Shown: positions 19,384 to 27,199 of the stretch, one piece after another
Numbering within the stretch: position 1 is the first letter of the stretch
Layout of the letters: each line of letters opens with the position of its first letter
Origin: Burkholderiaceae bacterium
GTDB taxonomy: Bacteria; Pseudomonadota; Gammaproteobacteria; Burkholderiales; Burkholderiaceae
Assembly (NCBI GenBank): GCA_947462685.1
Contig: CANHPL010000024.1
Span: forward strand, 1-37,731
DNA: 37,731 nucleotides
Direction: 5' to 3'
Notes under the pieces: model-generated
Databases searched by the model: none
What the model was told of the DNA's origin: nothing
Seen by the model: the letters and a program-made list of their open reading frames with translations, nothing else
Made by a program: the position numbers and the translations under genes

Positions 19384-20319
19384 ATGTCTTTTCGCCAACT
19401 TCAATTTACTGTCGATGCACAAACTGCAGAGGAGCTTGGTGACGCCTTAATGGTACTCGGGGCACTCTCGATTAGTGTCGAAGATGCCCAAGCCAATACA
19501 CCTGATGAAACTCCTCTTTATGGTGAGCCTGGAATGATTCCATCTCAAGAAGCGTGGAATGAGTCCGTAGTGCAAGCTTTATTCGACAATGTTCTTTGGC
19601 AACAATTTCCGCAACATACCGAAGCTATCTTGGCTGAACTGGTTCAGTCTGGTTTAGCTGTTGATGTGTATACCGAAACGATCATCGAAGATCAAAATTG
19701 GGTCGAACTTACCCAATCACAATTTGAGCCAATTTCAATTACACCCAGCCTGTGGGTCGTGCCTTCATGGCACTCCACCCCTAAGGGTCTTCCAAAGGGC
19801 GCTATATGCCTCGCTGTTGATCCAGGGCTCGCGTTTGGCACAGGTAGTCACCCAACTACCAAACTCTGCTTAGAGTGGCTAGAAAAGCTTTCTCATAATC
19901 AAATACTTCAAGGTCGAAGTGTTTTAGATTATGGTTGCGGCTCCGGGATCTTGGCCATCGCTGCACAAAAATTAGGCAGTGGTAAAACGATCGGTATTGA
20001 TATCGATCCACAGGCAATGATCGCTGGGGAACAAAATGCACTCAACAATCAAGTTGCAGTGTCATTTTATTTGCCAGACCATACCCATGATTTACCCAAG
20101 TTTGATGTTATTTTAGCCAATATCTTAGCCAACCCTTTACAGGTGTTAGCTCCTGCGATTGCATCTCATTTGGCTCCAAAATCAGCTTTAGCACTTTCTG
20201 GAATACTTGAACGTCAAGCACAAGATGTCATTGCTTCCTACGCTCCTTGGATTGAATTACAAGTGATTGATATCCATGAAGGGTGGGTTTTGCTTGCGGG
20301 TCATCGATTGAGTGCTTGA
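19384..20319 (+). CDS. prmA: Ribosomal protein L11 methyltransferase
   Basis: SAM-dependent enzyme that methylates amino groups of ribosomal protein L11. 311 residues. The N-terminal L11-recognition domain (SFRQLQFTVDAQTAEELGDAL to about 110) is joined to a class I methyltransferase domain. Motifs: DPGLAFGTGSHPTTKLCLEWL, VLDYGCGSGILAIAA (SAM loop), IGIDIDPQA and the catalytic-type ANILANPL. It lies 9 bases after accC, and its TGA overlaps the next gene's ATG by one base, so it belongs to the aroQ-acc operon. Confidence 0.96.
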   Translation: MSFRQLQFTVDAQTAEELGDALMVLGALSISVEDAQANTPDETPLYGEPGMIPSQEAWNESVVQALFDNVLWQQFPQHTEAILAELVQSGLAVDVYTETIIEDQNWVELTQSQFEPISITPSLWVVPSWHSTPKGLPKGAICLAVDPGLAFGTGSHPTTKLCLEWLEKLSHNQILQGRSVLDYGCGSGILAIAAQKLGSGKTIGIDIDPQAMIAGEQNALNNQVAVSFYLPDHTHDLPKFDVILANILANPLQVLAPAIASHLAPKSALALSGILERQAQDVIASYAPWIELQVIDIHEGWVLLAGHRLSA

Positions 20320-20747
20320 TGCTTCTCCGTAACTATAAGCTGTGCATGCTAGTTGTCTTGTTGTTGCTTGCAATGGCTCAAGGTGCGTATCTGTTTCATC
20401 AATGGGCTAACATTCCACGCGCAGATATTTCTCAATGGCGCGTTGAATACGCATCTTTAAACTTTGATGAGGATATATCTCACCTGTTACAAATACAACT
20501 TCGTAGTGAATCGACAATTACTTTTAAAAAATCAACTGTGCCACATATCGAAGTGGTTCTTACCAATATTTCGGGAGAGCCATTGGCTTATCGTCAATTC
20601 GCTCCTCAAGAATGGCTCTCCCCTGAACTTCCAAGAAAAAATGAGTGGCTTACGCATGGGGTGGCTTCACAAACAGAAATTACAATAGCAATACCGATTG
20701 AAGTACCAAAGGATGCCAGTGGCTTTCAGGTCCACTTACTCTATTAA
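20319..20747 (+). CDS. Short DUF3426-like membrane protein
   Basis: 142 residues from ATG 20319, which overlaps the prmA stop. One N-terminal membrane span (about 7-26, LCMLVVLLLLAMAQGAYLF) is followed by a periplasmic beta-rich domain. The segment IEVVLTNISGEPLAYRQFAPQEWLS fits the DUF3426 domain, which is the gene usually found after prmA in betaproteobacteria. Those proteins typically also carry an N-terminal cytoplasmic zinc-ribbon (two CxxC pairs) and linker. Here nothing precedes the membrane span, and the only cysteine is in the hydrophobic stretch. The domain function is unknown to me. Confidence 0.78.
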   Translation: MLLRNYKLCMLVVLLLLAMAQGAYLFHQWANIPRADISQWRVEYASLNFDEDISHLLQIQLRSESTITFKKSTVPHIEVVLTNISGEPLAYRQFAPQEWLSPELPRKNEWLTHGVASQTEITIAIPIEVPKDASGFQVHLLY

Positions 20748-20783
20748 TACAATATCAATACTTAAAATGATGAAAAGGAATAT

Positions 20784-21743
20784 ATGGCCAGCTTAATTTG
20801 CGGTTCAATCGCTTACGACACAATCATGTCCTTCGAGGGACGCTTTGCCGAGCAAATATTGCCCGAGCAAATTCATATTTTGAATGTTGCTTTTTTAGTG
20901 CCCAACATGCGTCGAGAATTTGGTGGATGCGCGGGCAATATTGCATATAACTTAAAGTTACTCCGTGGCGAACCCATTATCATGGCGACAGTGGGCGGGG
21001 ATGCAGGTCCCTATTTGGATCAGCTCAGTAAATACGGTATCTCGATGGATTTTGTTCGAGAAATCCCCGAGGCGTTTACAGCGCAAGCCATGATTACAAC
21101 CGATCGTGACAATAATCAAATTACCGCGTTTCATCCTGGCGCCATGTCAGAGTCTCATCTTAACAATGTCCAAACCGCTGCAATTTCACTTCAGTCTACG
21201 CCAAAGGCAATTCGGTTAGGTATCGTAGCGCCCGATGGTCGCGATGGGATGTTGATCCATGCGCAGCAATTTGTAGATACTAAAATCCCGTTTATTTTTG
21301 ACCCAGGGCAAGGTTTACCAATGTTTGATAGTAACGATTTAAATACGTTTATTGAACAAGCGACTTATATTGCCGTGAATGACTATGAGGGGGAAATGCT
21401 TTCTCACAAAACAGGTTTACCTCTCTTAGAGATCGCAAAACGTGTCAAAGCCTTAATTGTTACCAAAGGTATCCAAGGCTCTGAAATCTATGTGGATGGT
21501 CAGGTCATTCATATTCCAGTGGTGAGTGTTGACAAACCAATTGATCCAACTGGCTGTGGTGATGCTTTTCGAGCTGGTCTTCTGTATGGTATCGAAAACC
21601 AATTAGATATGGAAACCACGGGTAGGCTTGGGTCTTTAATGGGGGCCTTGAAGATTGCTTGTCAGGGGCCTCAAAACCATACGCCAAGCTTTGAGTTGAT
21701 CCAGGAACTTTATCGCAAAGCGTTTCAAAGCGATTTCTCATAA
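20784..21743 (+). CDS. PfkB-family sugar/nucleoside kinase, adenosine-kinase-like
   Basis: Ribokinase-superfamily enzyme of 319 residues. Motifs are the N-terminal GGCAGNIAYNLKLL (PfkB signature 1 region), NDYEGEML, VTKGIQGSEIY and the catalytic DPTGCGDAFRAGLLYG with the base Asp. The opening (ICGSIAYDTIMSFEGRFAEQILPE) and the FHPGAMSE segment resemble the bacterial adenosine kinase typified by the Mycobacterium tuberculosis enzyme, as recalled, more than ribokinase. The likely substrate is adenosine, but the family switches substrates easily. AAAGGA precedes ATG 20784. It is the last gene of the aroQ-acc-prmA run, 36 bases after the DUF3426-like gene. Confidence 0.85.
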   Translation: MASLICGSIAYDTIMSFEGRFAEQILPEQIHILNVAFLVPNMRREFGGCAGNIAYNLKLLRGEPIIMATVGGDAGPYLDQLSKYGISMDFVREIPEAFTAQAMITTDRDNNQITAFHPGAMSESHLNNVQTAAISLQSTPKAIRLGIVAPDGRDGMLIHAQQFVDTKIPFIFDPGQGLPMFDSNDLNTFIEQATYIAVNDYEGEMLSHKTGLPLLEIAKRVKALIVTKGIQGSEIYVDGQVIHIPVVSVDKPIDPTGCGDAFRAGLLYGIENQLDMETTGRLGSLMGALKIACQGPQNHTPSFELIQELYRKAFQSDFS

Positions 21744-21747
21744 GAAA

Positions 21748-21777
21748 AACCCACCAAGATTTTCACCATGGTGGGTT
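21748..21777 (-). terminator. Rho-independent terminator between the kinase and histone-like genes
   Basis: AACCCACCA (21748-21756) and TGGTGGGTT (21769-21777) form a perfect 9-bp stem with a 12-base loop. Read on the minus strand it is followed by TTTTTC, so it ends the histone-like transcript. It may also stop plus-strand reading from the kinase operon, though there is no T-run on that side. Confidence 0.85.
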
Positions 21778-21826
21778 GCTTACATCTTTTACTTCTACAG
21801 CTGTTGCCTTTCGGAAACCGTCTAAA

Positions 21827-22255
21827 TTAAGGACGGCTACCGGTAGGAAAAGGCCATGCAGCAGATGGGTTTAAAGCCGTTTTTGTTGATGCTTTTACTT
21901 CTGGCTTTTTAACTGCAGGCTTTGCAGCGGCCTTTTTAGCTGGTTTTTTTGCTACTGATTTAACTACTTTTTTTTTTGCAGCTGGTTTAGCGGCAGGCTT
22001 TTTAGCAGCAGGCTTCTTAGCAGCTACTTTTTTAGCAGCAGGCTTCTTAGCAGCTACTTTTTTAGCAGCAGGCTTCTTAGCAGCTACTTTTTTAGCAGCA
22101 GGCTTCTTTGCAGCTACTTTTTTAGCAGCAGGCTTCTTTGCAGCTACTTTTTTAGCAGCAGGCTTCTTTGCAGCTACTTTTTTAGCAGCAGGCTTCTTTG
22201 CTACAACTTTTTTCGCTGCAGGTTTCTTTGCCGCAGGTTTTTTGGCAGTTGCCAT
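21827..22255 (-). CDS. Histone H1-like lysine/alanine-repeat DNA-binding protein
   Basis: About 142 residues, starting ATG 22255 (MATAKKPAAKK) behind a clear AAGGAG. An upstream in-frame start at 22270 is less likely. Nearly the whole protein is AAKKPAAKKV-type decapeptides (about residues 3-95), followed by further Lys/Ala/Pro and a short different tail ending WPFPTGSRP. Such very basic, disordered proteins resemble eukaryotic H1 tails and occur in many Burkholderiales, where they are presumed to bind and compact DNA. The coding DNA is an array of 30-bp direct repeats, so length may vary between strains. Monocistronic, with its own terminator at 21748-21777. Confidence 0.9.
   Translation of the reverse strand: MATAKKPAAKKPAAKKVVAKKPAAKKVAAKKPAAKKVAAKKPAAKKVAAKKPAAKKVAAKKPAAKKVAAKKPAAKKVAAKKPAAKKPAAKPAAKKKVVKSVAKKPAKKAAAKPAVKKPEVKASTKTALNPSAAWPFPTGSRP
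21991..22230. repeat. 30-bp tandem repeat array inside the histone-like gene
   Basis: About eight 30-bp units, each encoding ten residues (AAKKPAAKKV in some phase). Six consecutive units from 22021 to 22200 are identical except for one position. Two copies end TTCTTAG and four end TTCTTTG, which is a synonymous Ala codon difference. Flanking units (21991-22020 and 22201-22230) are degenerate. Confidence 0.95.
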
Positions 22256-22406
22256 ATCAAGCTCCTTCACGTGAGAAGTAATACATACTACAGTTTAAGA
22301 AGACCCTAGCGTTCCGAACCGACTCTCTGGGTAGAAAACCGGCACAAACGCGTGAGCCATTCATGTTTCTATTTCCTTCACTGCAAAATAGTCCCATGAA
22401 CTTCGT

Positions 22407-22443
22407 AAAAAAAGCCGTTCCAATTTTTTGGAACAGCTTTTTT
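22407..22443. terminator. Bidirectional-looking terminator downstream of nrdB
   Basis: AAAAAAAGC plus GTTCCAA (22407-22423) pairs with TTGGAAC plus GCTTTTTT (22428-22443) around a 4-base T loop, with a single C/A mismatch. Both strands end in a T run. It lies about 180 bases after the nrdB stop and before the histone-like gene. Confidence 0.75.
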
Positions 22444-22452
22444 AATTCTGCT

Positions 22453-22468
22453 TGCGCAAATTTGCGCA
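22453..22468. repeat. 16-bp perfect palindrome
   Basis: TGCGCAAATTTGCGCA is fully self-complementary. It sits just 3' (plus sense) of the nrdB terminator. It could be a dimeric regulator's site or part of a transcript hairpin. No binding protein is known to me. Confidence 0.55.
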
Positions 22469-22527
22469 TGATCGATGATTTAAAACTGTTTTGTTGCGAC
22501 TCGACATTTTGAAGGGAAACTTGCCCT

Positions 22528-22543
22528 GTTCGAATTTTCGAAC
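22528..22543. repeat. 16-bp inverted repeat GTTCGAA-TT-TTCGAAC
   Basis: Seven-base perfect arms with a two-base centre, 60 bases from the palindrome at 22453. It is within the region transcribed after nrdB. Confidence 0.5.
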
Positions 22544-22622
22544 TTTTATTTTTACAAGTTAACTTCCAACGTCTAATGTCCAATCCGTACATCTCCAGTT
22601 TTTGGGAGACAACTTCGAGTGG

Positions 22623-23807
22623 TTAATCCCAACTCAACGCGCCCCCAGTTTGATACTCAATCACTCTAGTTTCAAAAAAATTTCTTTCTTTTTTCAAATC
22701 TATCATTTCTGACATCCATGGAAAAGGATTCTCTTCATTTGGGAACAATGCGTCAAGTCCTATTTGCATACAACGACGATTACAGATGTATCTAAGGTAG
22801 CTTTTGAACATCGGTGCATTGAGTCCAAGCACTCCACGGGGCATCGTATCTTCGGCATATTTATACTCTAATTCTACTGCTTCAGCGAACAATATTTTTA
22901 ACTCATCTTTGAACGCAGAGGTCCATAAATGGGGGTTCTCAAGCTTGATCTGGTTAATCATATCGATACCAAAATTACAGTGCAAAGATTCATCACGCAA
23001 AATGTATTGATACTGCTCAGCAGCACCTGTCATTTTGTTTTGACGACCCATTGCGAGTATTTGCGTAAAACCAACATAAAAGAACAATCCTTCCATAATG
23101 CATGAAAAAACAATCAATGATTTTAATAATTTTTGATCATTTTCAGGAGTGCCAGTTTTAAATGATGGGTCAGTTAATGCATCAATATACGGCAAAAGAA
23201 ATTCATCTTTCGCACGAATCGAAGGTACTTCGTGATACGCATTAAAAATTTCTGCTTGATCTAATCCTAATGATTCAACAATATATTGATACGCGTGTGT
23301 ATGAATCGCCTCTTCAAATGCTTGACGCAATAAATACTGGCGACACTCAGGTGCCGTTATCTGACGATACGTTCCGAGAACGATATTATTTGCCGCAAGT
23401 GAATCTGCAGTTACAAAAAAACCGAGGTTTCTTTTAATGATGCGTCGTTCATCTTCAGTCAGACCATTCGGATCTTTCCATGTCGCAATATCACGCGTCA
23501 TGTTGACTTCTTGTGGCATCCAGTGATTTGCACAACCTGCCAAATACTTTTCCCAAGCCCATTTATATTTAAAAGGGACCAGTTGATTAACGTCGGTTTG
23601 GCCGTTAATGATTCGCTTATCGGCCACATTGACGCGACGATCCTCTGGGGCTTTTAATGTGGCTTCCTGGATCGGTGCAATCGCCACATCTGGTAATGGC
23701 GTATCTAAAGCCATCGGTGTAGCTAAAGTAGCAACCTTCACCTCAGGCACCGGTGTTGGCATTACTTTTGCTACTGCAACTGGTGCATCATCTTCCCAAT
23801 TCAACAT
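22623..23807 (-). CDS. nrdB: Class Ia ribonucleoside-diphosphate reductase, beta subunit
   Basis: Holds the di-iron/tyrosyl-radical cofactor that starts nucleotide reduction in NrdA. 394 residues from ATG 23807 (MLNWEDD), which has GGAGAAA upstream. The open frame runs 48 codons further, into the end of nrdA, but that part is not family-like. After a Pro/Ala-rich N-terminal extension (about 10-60), the ligands are visible: Asp135 (FFVTADSL), Glu166 and His169 with radical Tyr173 ([11 protein letters not shown]), the Glu in CIMEGLFFY, and the Glu/His pair in [10 protein letters not shown]. It follows nrdA by 40 bases in the same operon. The C-terminus QTGGALSWD is the usual kind that docks on NrdA. 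Confidence 0.97.
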   Translation of the reverse strand: MLNWEDDAPVAVAKVMPTPVPEVKVATLATPMALDTPLPDVAIAPIQEATLKAPEDRRVNVADKRIINGQTDVNQLVPFKYKWAWEKYLAGCANHWMPQEVNMTRDIATWKDPNGLTEDERRIIKRNLGFFVTADSLAANNIVLGTYRQITAPECRQYLLRQAFEEAIHTHAYQYIVESLGLDQAEIFNAYHEVPSIRAKDEFLLPYIDALTDPSFKTGTPENDQKLLKSLIVFSCIMEGLFFYVGFTQILAMGRQNKMTGAAEQYQYILRDESLHCNFGIDMINQIKLENPHLWTSAFKDELKILFAEAVELEYKYAEDTMPRGVLGLNAPMFKSYLRYICNRRCMQIGLDALFPNEENPFPWMSEMIDLKKERNFFETRVIEYQTGGALSWD

Positions 23808-23847
23808 CTTATTTCTCCAATTATTACTTCGTATGACTATTTTTAAA

Positions 23848-26826
23848 TTACTGACAAGCTTCGCATTCTTCAAATCCATCATCACCTGGACGCATTGTGC
23901 AAACTGCCCCATCTGCCTCTGCCAATGCTTGATCATGAAGTGCTGCTGCACTTGCTGCTTGTTGTTCTGCTGACTGGTTAGATACTGAATTTAATGTACC
24001 CTTATCTACTGTGGATTTTTCAACTTGTGTTGCTGAAGTTGTTCGCAAGTAATAAGTAGTCTTTAAACCAAGTGTCCAAGCCAACTTGTATGTTTCATCT
24101 AAGGTCTTACCTGAAGCACCAGCCATGTAGATGTTCAAAGACTGTGCTTGGTCAATCCACTTCTGACGACGAGCGGCGGCTTCTACGATCCATTTTGGCG
24201 CTACTTCAAATGCGGTAGCGTAGATATCTCTTAAATCTTGTGGAATACGATCAATTTTAGCTAAAGATCCATCAAAATACTTGAGATCTGCAATCATAAC
24301 CTCATCCCACAAACCACGTGCTTTCAAATCACGCACCAAATATTCATTCACTACAGTGAACTCGCCTGATAAATTAGATTTGACATATAAATTTTGGAAT
24401 GTCGGTTCGATACAGGCTGAAACACCAATAATGTTCGAAATTGTTGCTGTTGGAGCGATTGCAACACAGTTGGAGTTGCGCATACCATGTTGCTTAATGC
24501 TTGCGCGCAATGAAGTCCAATCCATTTTGCTTGCATTGTTCACCGTTAAATAACCACCACGTTCTTGAGCCAATAATTCAACAGAATCTTGCGGCAAAAT
24601 GCCACGATCCCATAATGAGCCTTTAAAGGTACTATAAGTTCCACGTTCTTTTGCAAGTTCATTCGACGCTTGGTAAGCGTAATAACAAACAGCTTCCATA
24701 GATGTATCTGCAAACTCAACAGCAGCTTCACTTGCGTATGGGATACGTAACATGTGTAAGCAATCTTGGAAACCCATAATGCCTAGACCAACAGGGCGGT
24801 GTTTAACATTCGAGTTTTTGGCTTTAGCAACAGCGTAATAGTTGATATCAATGACGTTATCTAACATACGCATTGCTGTACTGATCGTTCTTTGTAACTT
24901 GGCGTGATCTAAAACCAATTGACCGTTAGCATCCGTCATCATGTGTGCAGTTAAGTTCACAGAACCTAAATTACAAACAGCAATTTCTTCTTCATTGGTG
25001 TTCAGGGTAATCTCAGTACACAAGTTCGACGAGTGAACAACGCCAATATGCTGTTGCGGGCTACGGATATTACATGGGTCTTTAAATGTAATCCATGGAT
25101 GACCTGTTTCGAACAGCATACCAATCATTTTGCGCCAGAGTTGTGCAGCTGGAATACGCTTAAATGGCTTAAGCTCACCTGCATCTGCTTTTTTCTCATA
25201 AGCAACATAAACTTCTTCAAATGCACGACCAAATTTATCATGCAAGTCAGGCGTGCTCGACGGAGAAAACAAGGTCCATTCACCATTTTCCATGACGCGC
25301 TTCATAAATAGGTCTGGAATCCAGTTTGCCGTATTCATATCATGCGTACGACGACGGTCATCACCTGTGTTTTTACGTAATTCTAAAAATTCTTCAATAT
25401 CTAAATGCCAAGTTTCTAAATAGGCGCAAACTGCACCCTTACGTTTACCACCTTGATTAACAGCAACTGCAGTATCGTTCACTACTTTGAGGAACGGCAC
25501 AACACCTTGTGATTTACCATTGGTGCCTTTAATGTGACTTCCAAGTGCACGAACGTTAGTCCAGTCATTGCCGAGTCCTCCAGCAAACTTTGACAATAAT
25601 GCGTTTTCTTTGAGTGCCTCGTAAATACCATCTAAGTCATCAGCAACCGTAGTTAAATAACAACTTGATAATTGTGAACGTAAGCTTGCTGAGTTAAACA
25701 ATGTCGGTGTACTAGACATGAAGTCAAACGTAGAGAGAATTTCATAAAATTCAATTGCACGTTCGGTCGGCTGCTTCTCATCTAAAGATAAGCCCATTGC
25801 GACACGCATAAAGAAAGCCTGCGGCATTTCAATACGCTGTTCTTCCACGTGCAGGAAATAACGGTCAAATAATGTTTGCAAACCTAAATAGTTGAATTGA
25901 AGATCACGGTCAGCTTTTAAAGCCATGCCTAAGCGATCAATATCAAATATTTCTAACACACGTTTATCCAACAACTCTTCTTTTACACCACGGCGTAAAA
26001 ACTTACCAAAGTATTGTGGGTACACTTGCTGCATTTCGCCTTGAGCAACTTCCACACCCAAAATATCCCGGCGTATGACATGCATCAAAATGCGAGCAGT
26101 AACTAAGCTATAAGCAGGATCTTTTTCAATTAATGTTCTTGCAGAAAGAATTGCAGAGTCAAACACTTGTTCAATAGGTACGCCTTCATACAAGTTCTTA
26201 ATGGTTTCTGTCAAAATCGTTGTTGACACAATATGATTGCCCAAACCTTGACATGCAGCCTCCAAAATAGATTGGAGATTAGCCATATCAAGTGGTTTAA
26301 TGACGCCTTTGTCTGTGACATTAATTCCTGGGTGCGGAACGTCGGCAACTTTAGGGGCATGAATTTGAGCTTGATGACGCTCTTGATTTCTTTTGTCACG
26401 ATATAGTACATAAGCGCGCGCCACATTATGCTCACCGCTTCTCATTAATGCCAACTCAACTTGGTCTTGCACATCTTCAATGTGGAATGTGCCGCCATTC
26501 GGACGACTACGCAACAAACCACGAACAACAACTTCTGTCAGTAATTCAACTTGCTCACGAATTCTGGCAGATGCGGCGCCCTGACCACCATTGACCGCTA
26601 AAAATGCCTTTGTTACGGCGATAGCGATTTTGGATGGCTCGAAGGAAACAACAGCCCCGTTTCTACGAATAATCTTGTAGTCCGACAGTTGTACGGGATT
26701 TGCTGCCCCTACCCCTCCAGCGATAAATCCTGCTGAAGGCGCTTGGTTCGTTGCTGTATTTGTGTTGTTACTGGTCGGATAGATGTTTGCACCTACTAAG
26801 TTGCTGTGGGGGTCAGCGAAAGTCAT
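23848..26826 (-). CDS. nrdA: Class Ia ribonucleoside-diphosphate reductase, alpha subunit
   Basis: Reduces ribonucleoside diphosphates to deoxy forms. 992 residues, longer than the E. coli protein (761), because of an N-terminal extension of about 50 low-complexity residues (Asn/Thr/Ala) and other insertions. An ATP-cone domain (from about 50, [16 protein letters not shown]) provides dATP feedback control. Active-site segments are [33 protein letters not shown] and the radical-path [10 protein letters not shown] and TTYYLRTTS. The C-terminal CEACQ supplies the redox Cys pair (988, 991) that re-reduces the site. AGGAG lies before ATG 26826. Upstream are NrdR-box-like sites, so NrdR repression is likely. 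Confidence 0.98.
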   Translation of the reverse strand: MTFADPHSNLVGANIYPTSNNTNTATNQAPSAGFIAGGVGAANPVQLSDYKIIRRNGAVVSFEPSKIAIAVTKAFLAVNGGQGAASARIREQVELLTEVVVRGLLRSRPNGGTFHIEDVQDQVELALMRSGEHNVARAYVLYRDKRNQERHQAQIHAPKVADVPHPGINVTDKGVIKPLDMANLQSILEAACQGLGNHIVSTTILTETIKNLYEGVPIEQVFDSAILSARTLIEKDPAYSLVTARILMHVIRRDILGVEVAQGEMQQVYPQYFGKFLRRGVKEELLDKRVLEIFDIDRLGMALKADRDLQFNYLGLQTLFDRYFLHVEEQRIEMPQAFFMRVAMGLSLDEKQPTERAIEFYEILSTFDFMSSTPTLFNSASLRSQLSSCYLTTVADDLDGIYEALKENALLSKFAGGLGNDWTNVRALGSHIKGTNGKSQGVVPFLKVVNDTAVAVNQGGKRKGAVCAYLETWHLDIEEFLELRKNTGDDRRRTHDMNTANWIPDLFMKRVMENGEWTLFSPSSTPDLHDKFGRAFEEVYVAYEKKADAGELKPFKRIPAAQLWRKMIGMLFETGHPWITFKDPCNIRSPQQHIGVVHSSNLCTEITLNTNEEEIAVCNLGSVNLTAHMMTDANGQLVLDHAKLQRTISTAMRMLDNVIDINYYAVAKAKNSNVKHRPVGLGIMGFQDCLHMLRIPYASEAAVEFADTSMEAVCYYAYQASNELAKERGTYSTFKGSLWDRGILPQDSVELLAQERGGYLTVNNASKMDWTSLRASIKQHGMRNSNCVAIAPTATISNIIGVSACIEPTFQNLYVKSNLSGEFTVVNEYLVRDLKARGLWDEVMIADLKYFDGSLAKIDRIPQDLRDIYATAFEVAPKWIVEAAARRQKWIDQAQSLNIYMAGASGKTLDETYKLAWTLGLKTTYYLRTTSATQVEKSTVDKGTLNSVSNQSAEQQAASAAALHDQALAEADGAVCTMRPGDDGFEECEACQ

Positions 26827-27011
26827 AAAAGCTCCTAAATTCTCTTTACTTACAAATTGATCAATAATGCGATTTCATATTCTGTTTTGGCACTGCTTTA
26901 ACTGCGTTAAATCCCCACGCTATAGATCTCGCAGGCTCGTAAATAGTGTGTTTTAGAGCCGCAAATGGTTCATTCGTTACACATCAGAAATCAGGAAATT
27001 ATTTCCGTGAA

Positions 27012-27027
27012 ACACTATCTATTGTGT
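27012..27027. promoter_or_regulatory. NrdR box 1 upstream of nrdAB
   Basis: ACACTATCTATTGTGT matches 15 of 16 positions of the NrdR consensus acaCwAtATaTwGtgt, as recalled. NrdR is the Zn/ATP-cone repressor of ribonucleotide reductase genes. Confidence 0.85.
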
Positions 27028-27042
27028 TTGTACTTGCTCTAA

Positions 27043-27058
27043 GTACTAAGTATAGGGA
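27043..27058. promoter_or_regulatory. NrdR box 2, overlapping the nrdA -10
   Basis: The 16 bases here match about 10 consensus positions, with the core ACTAAGTATAGG. Start-to-start distance to box 1 is 31 bp (three helical turns), the spacing typical of NrdR pairs. Confidence 0.6.
27049..27054 (-). promoter_or_regulatory. Probable -10 element of nrdA
   Basis: Read on the minus strand this is TATACT. The best hexamer 17 bases upstream is a poor -35. It lies inside NrdR box 2, so bound repressor would block RNA polymerase. Confidence 0.5.
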
Positions 27059-27199
27059 ATTTTCAGACTCTTTGTATATATATTTTTAGTATTTTTATCA
27101 GGAATTCCCTAATTAGTGCACACTAACAAAGTAATATATATTTTGTCATCACCATGACATTCTTTTGATGTTTGCACTCACTATGAAGAAAGTGTAAAT

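Larger units (their letters stand above)
22256..22622. other. Gene-free stretch between histone-like gene and nrdB
   Basis: About 367 bases with no convincing gene. It holds the nrdB terminator (22407-22443), two 16-base palindromic sequences (22453-22468 and 22528-22543) and, closer to the histone-like gene, about 150 bases that should include its promoter and leader. I see no strong -35/-10 pair there. A minus-strand open frame across the region runs through the terminator hairpin and looks non-coding. Confidence 0.6.
26827..27199. other. Regulatory region upstream of nrdA
   Basis: A gene-free 373 bases between the AmpD-like gene stop and nrdA. It holds a -10-like hexamer and two NrdR-box-like sites around 27012-27058. 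Further inverted repeats lie at 27053/27103, 27113-27126 and 27144-27159, in a strongly AT-rich setting. The nrdA leader would be about 215 bases, and a 3' ACAC-containing element (26945-26952 region) partly resembles another box. No tRNA or small gene is visible. Confidence 0.7.

Noticed and set aside
21991..22230. Regular 30-bp repeats as a possible CRISPR array
   Set aside because: Units are directly adjacent with no spacers and encode AAKKPAAKKV peptides in a clear gene. No cas genes are present.
22257..22592. Minus-strand open frame of 111 codons between nrdB and the histone-like gene
   Set aside because: It runs through the terminator hairpin at 22407-22443 and both palindromes, has no ribosome site and looks like no protein family.
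23808..23951. Longer nrdB start inside the end of nrdA
   Set aside because: The extra 48 residues come from the nrdA coding region in another frame; the good Shine-Dalgarno belongs to ATG 23807.
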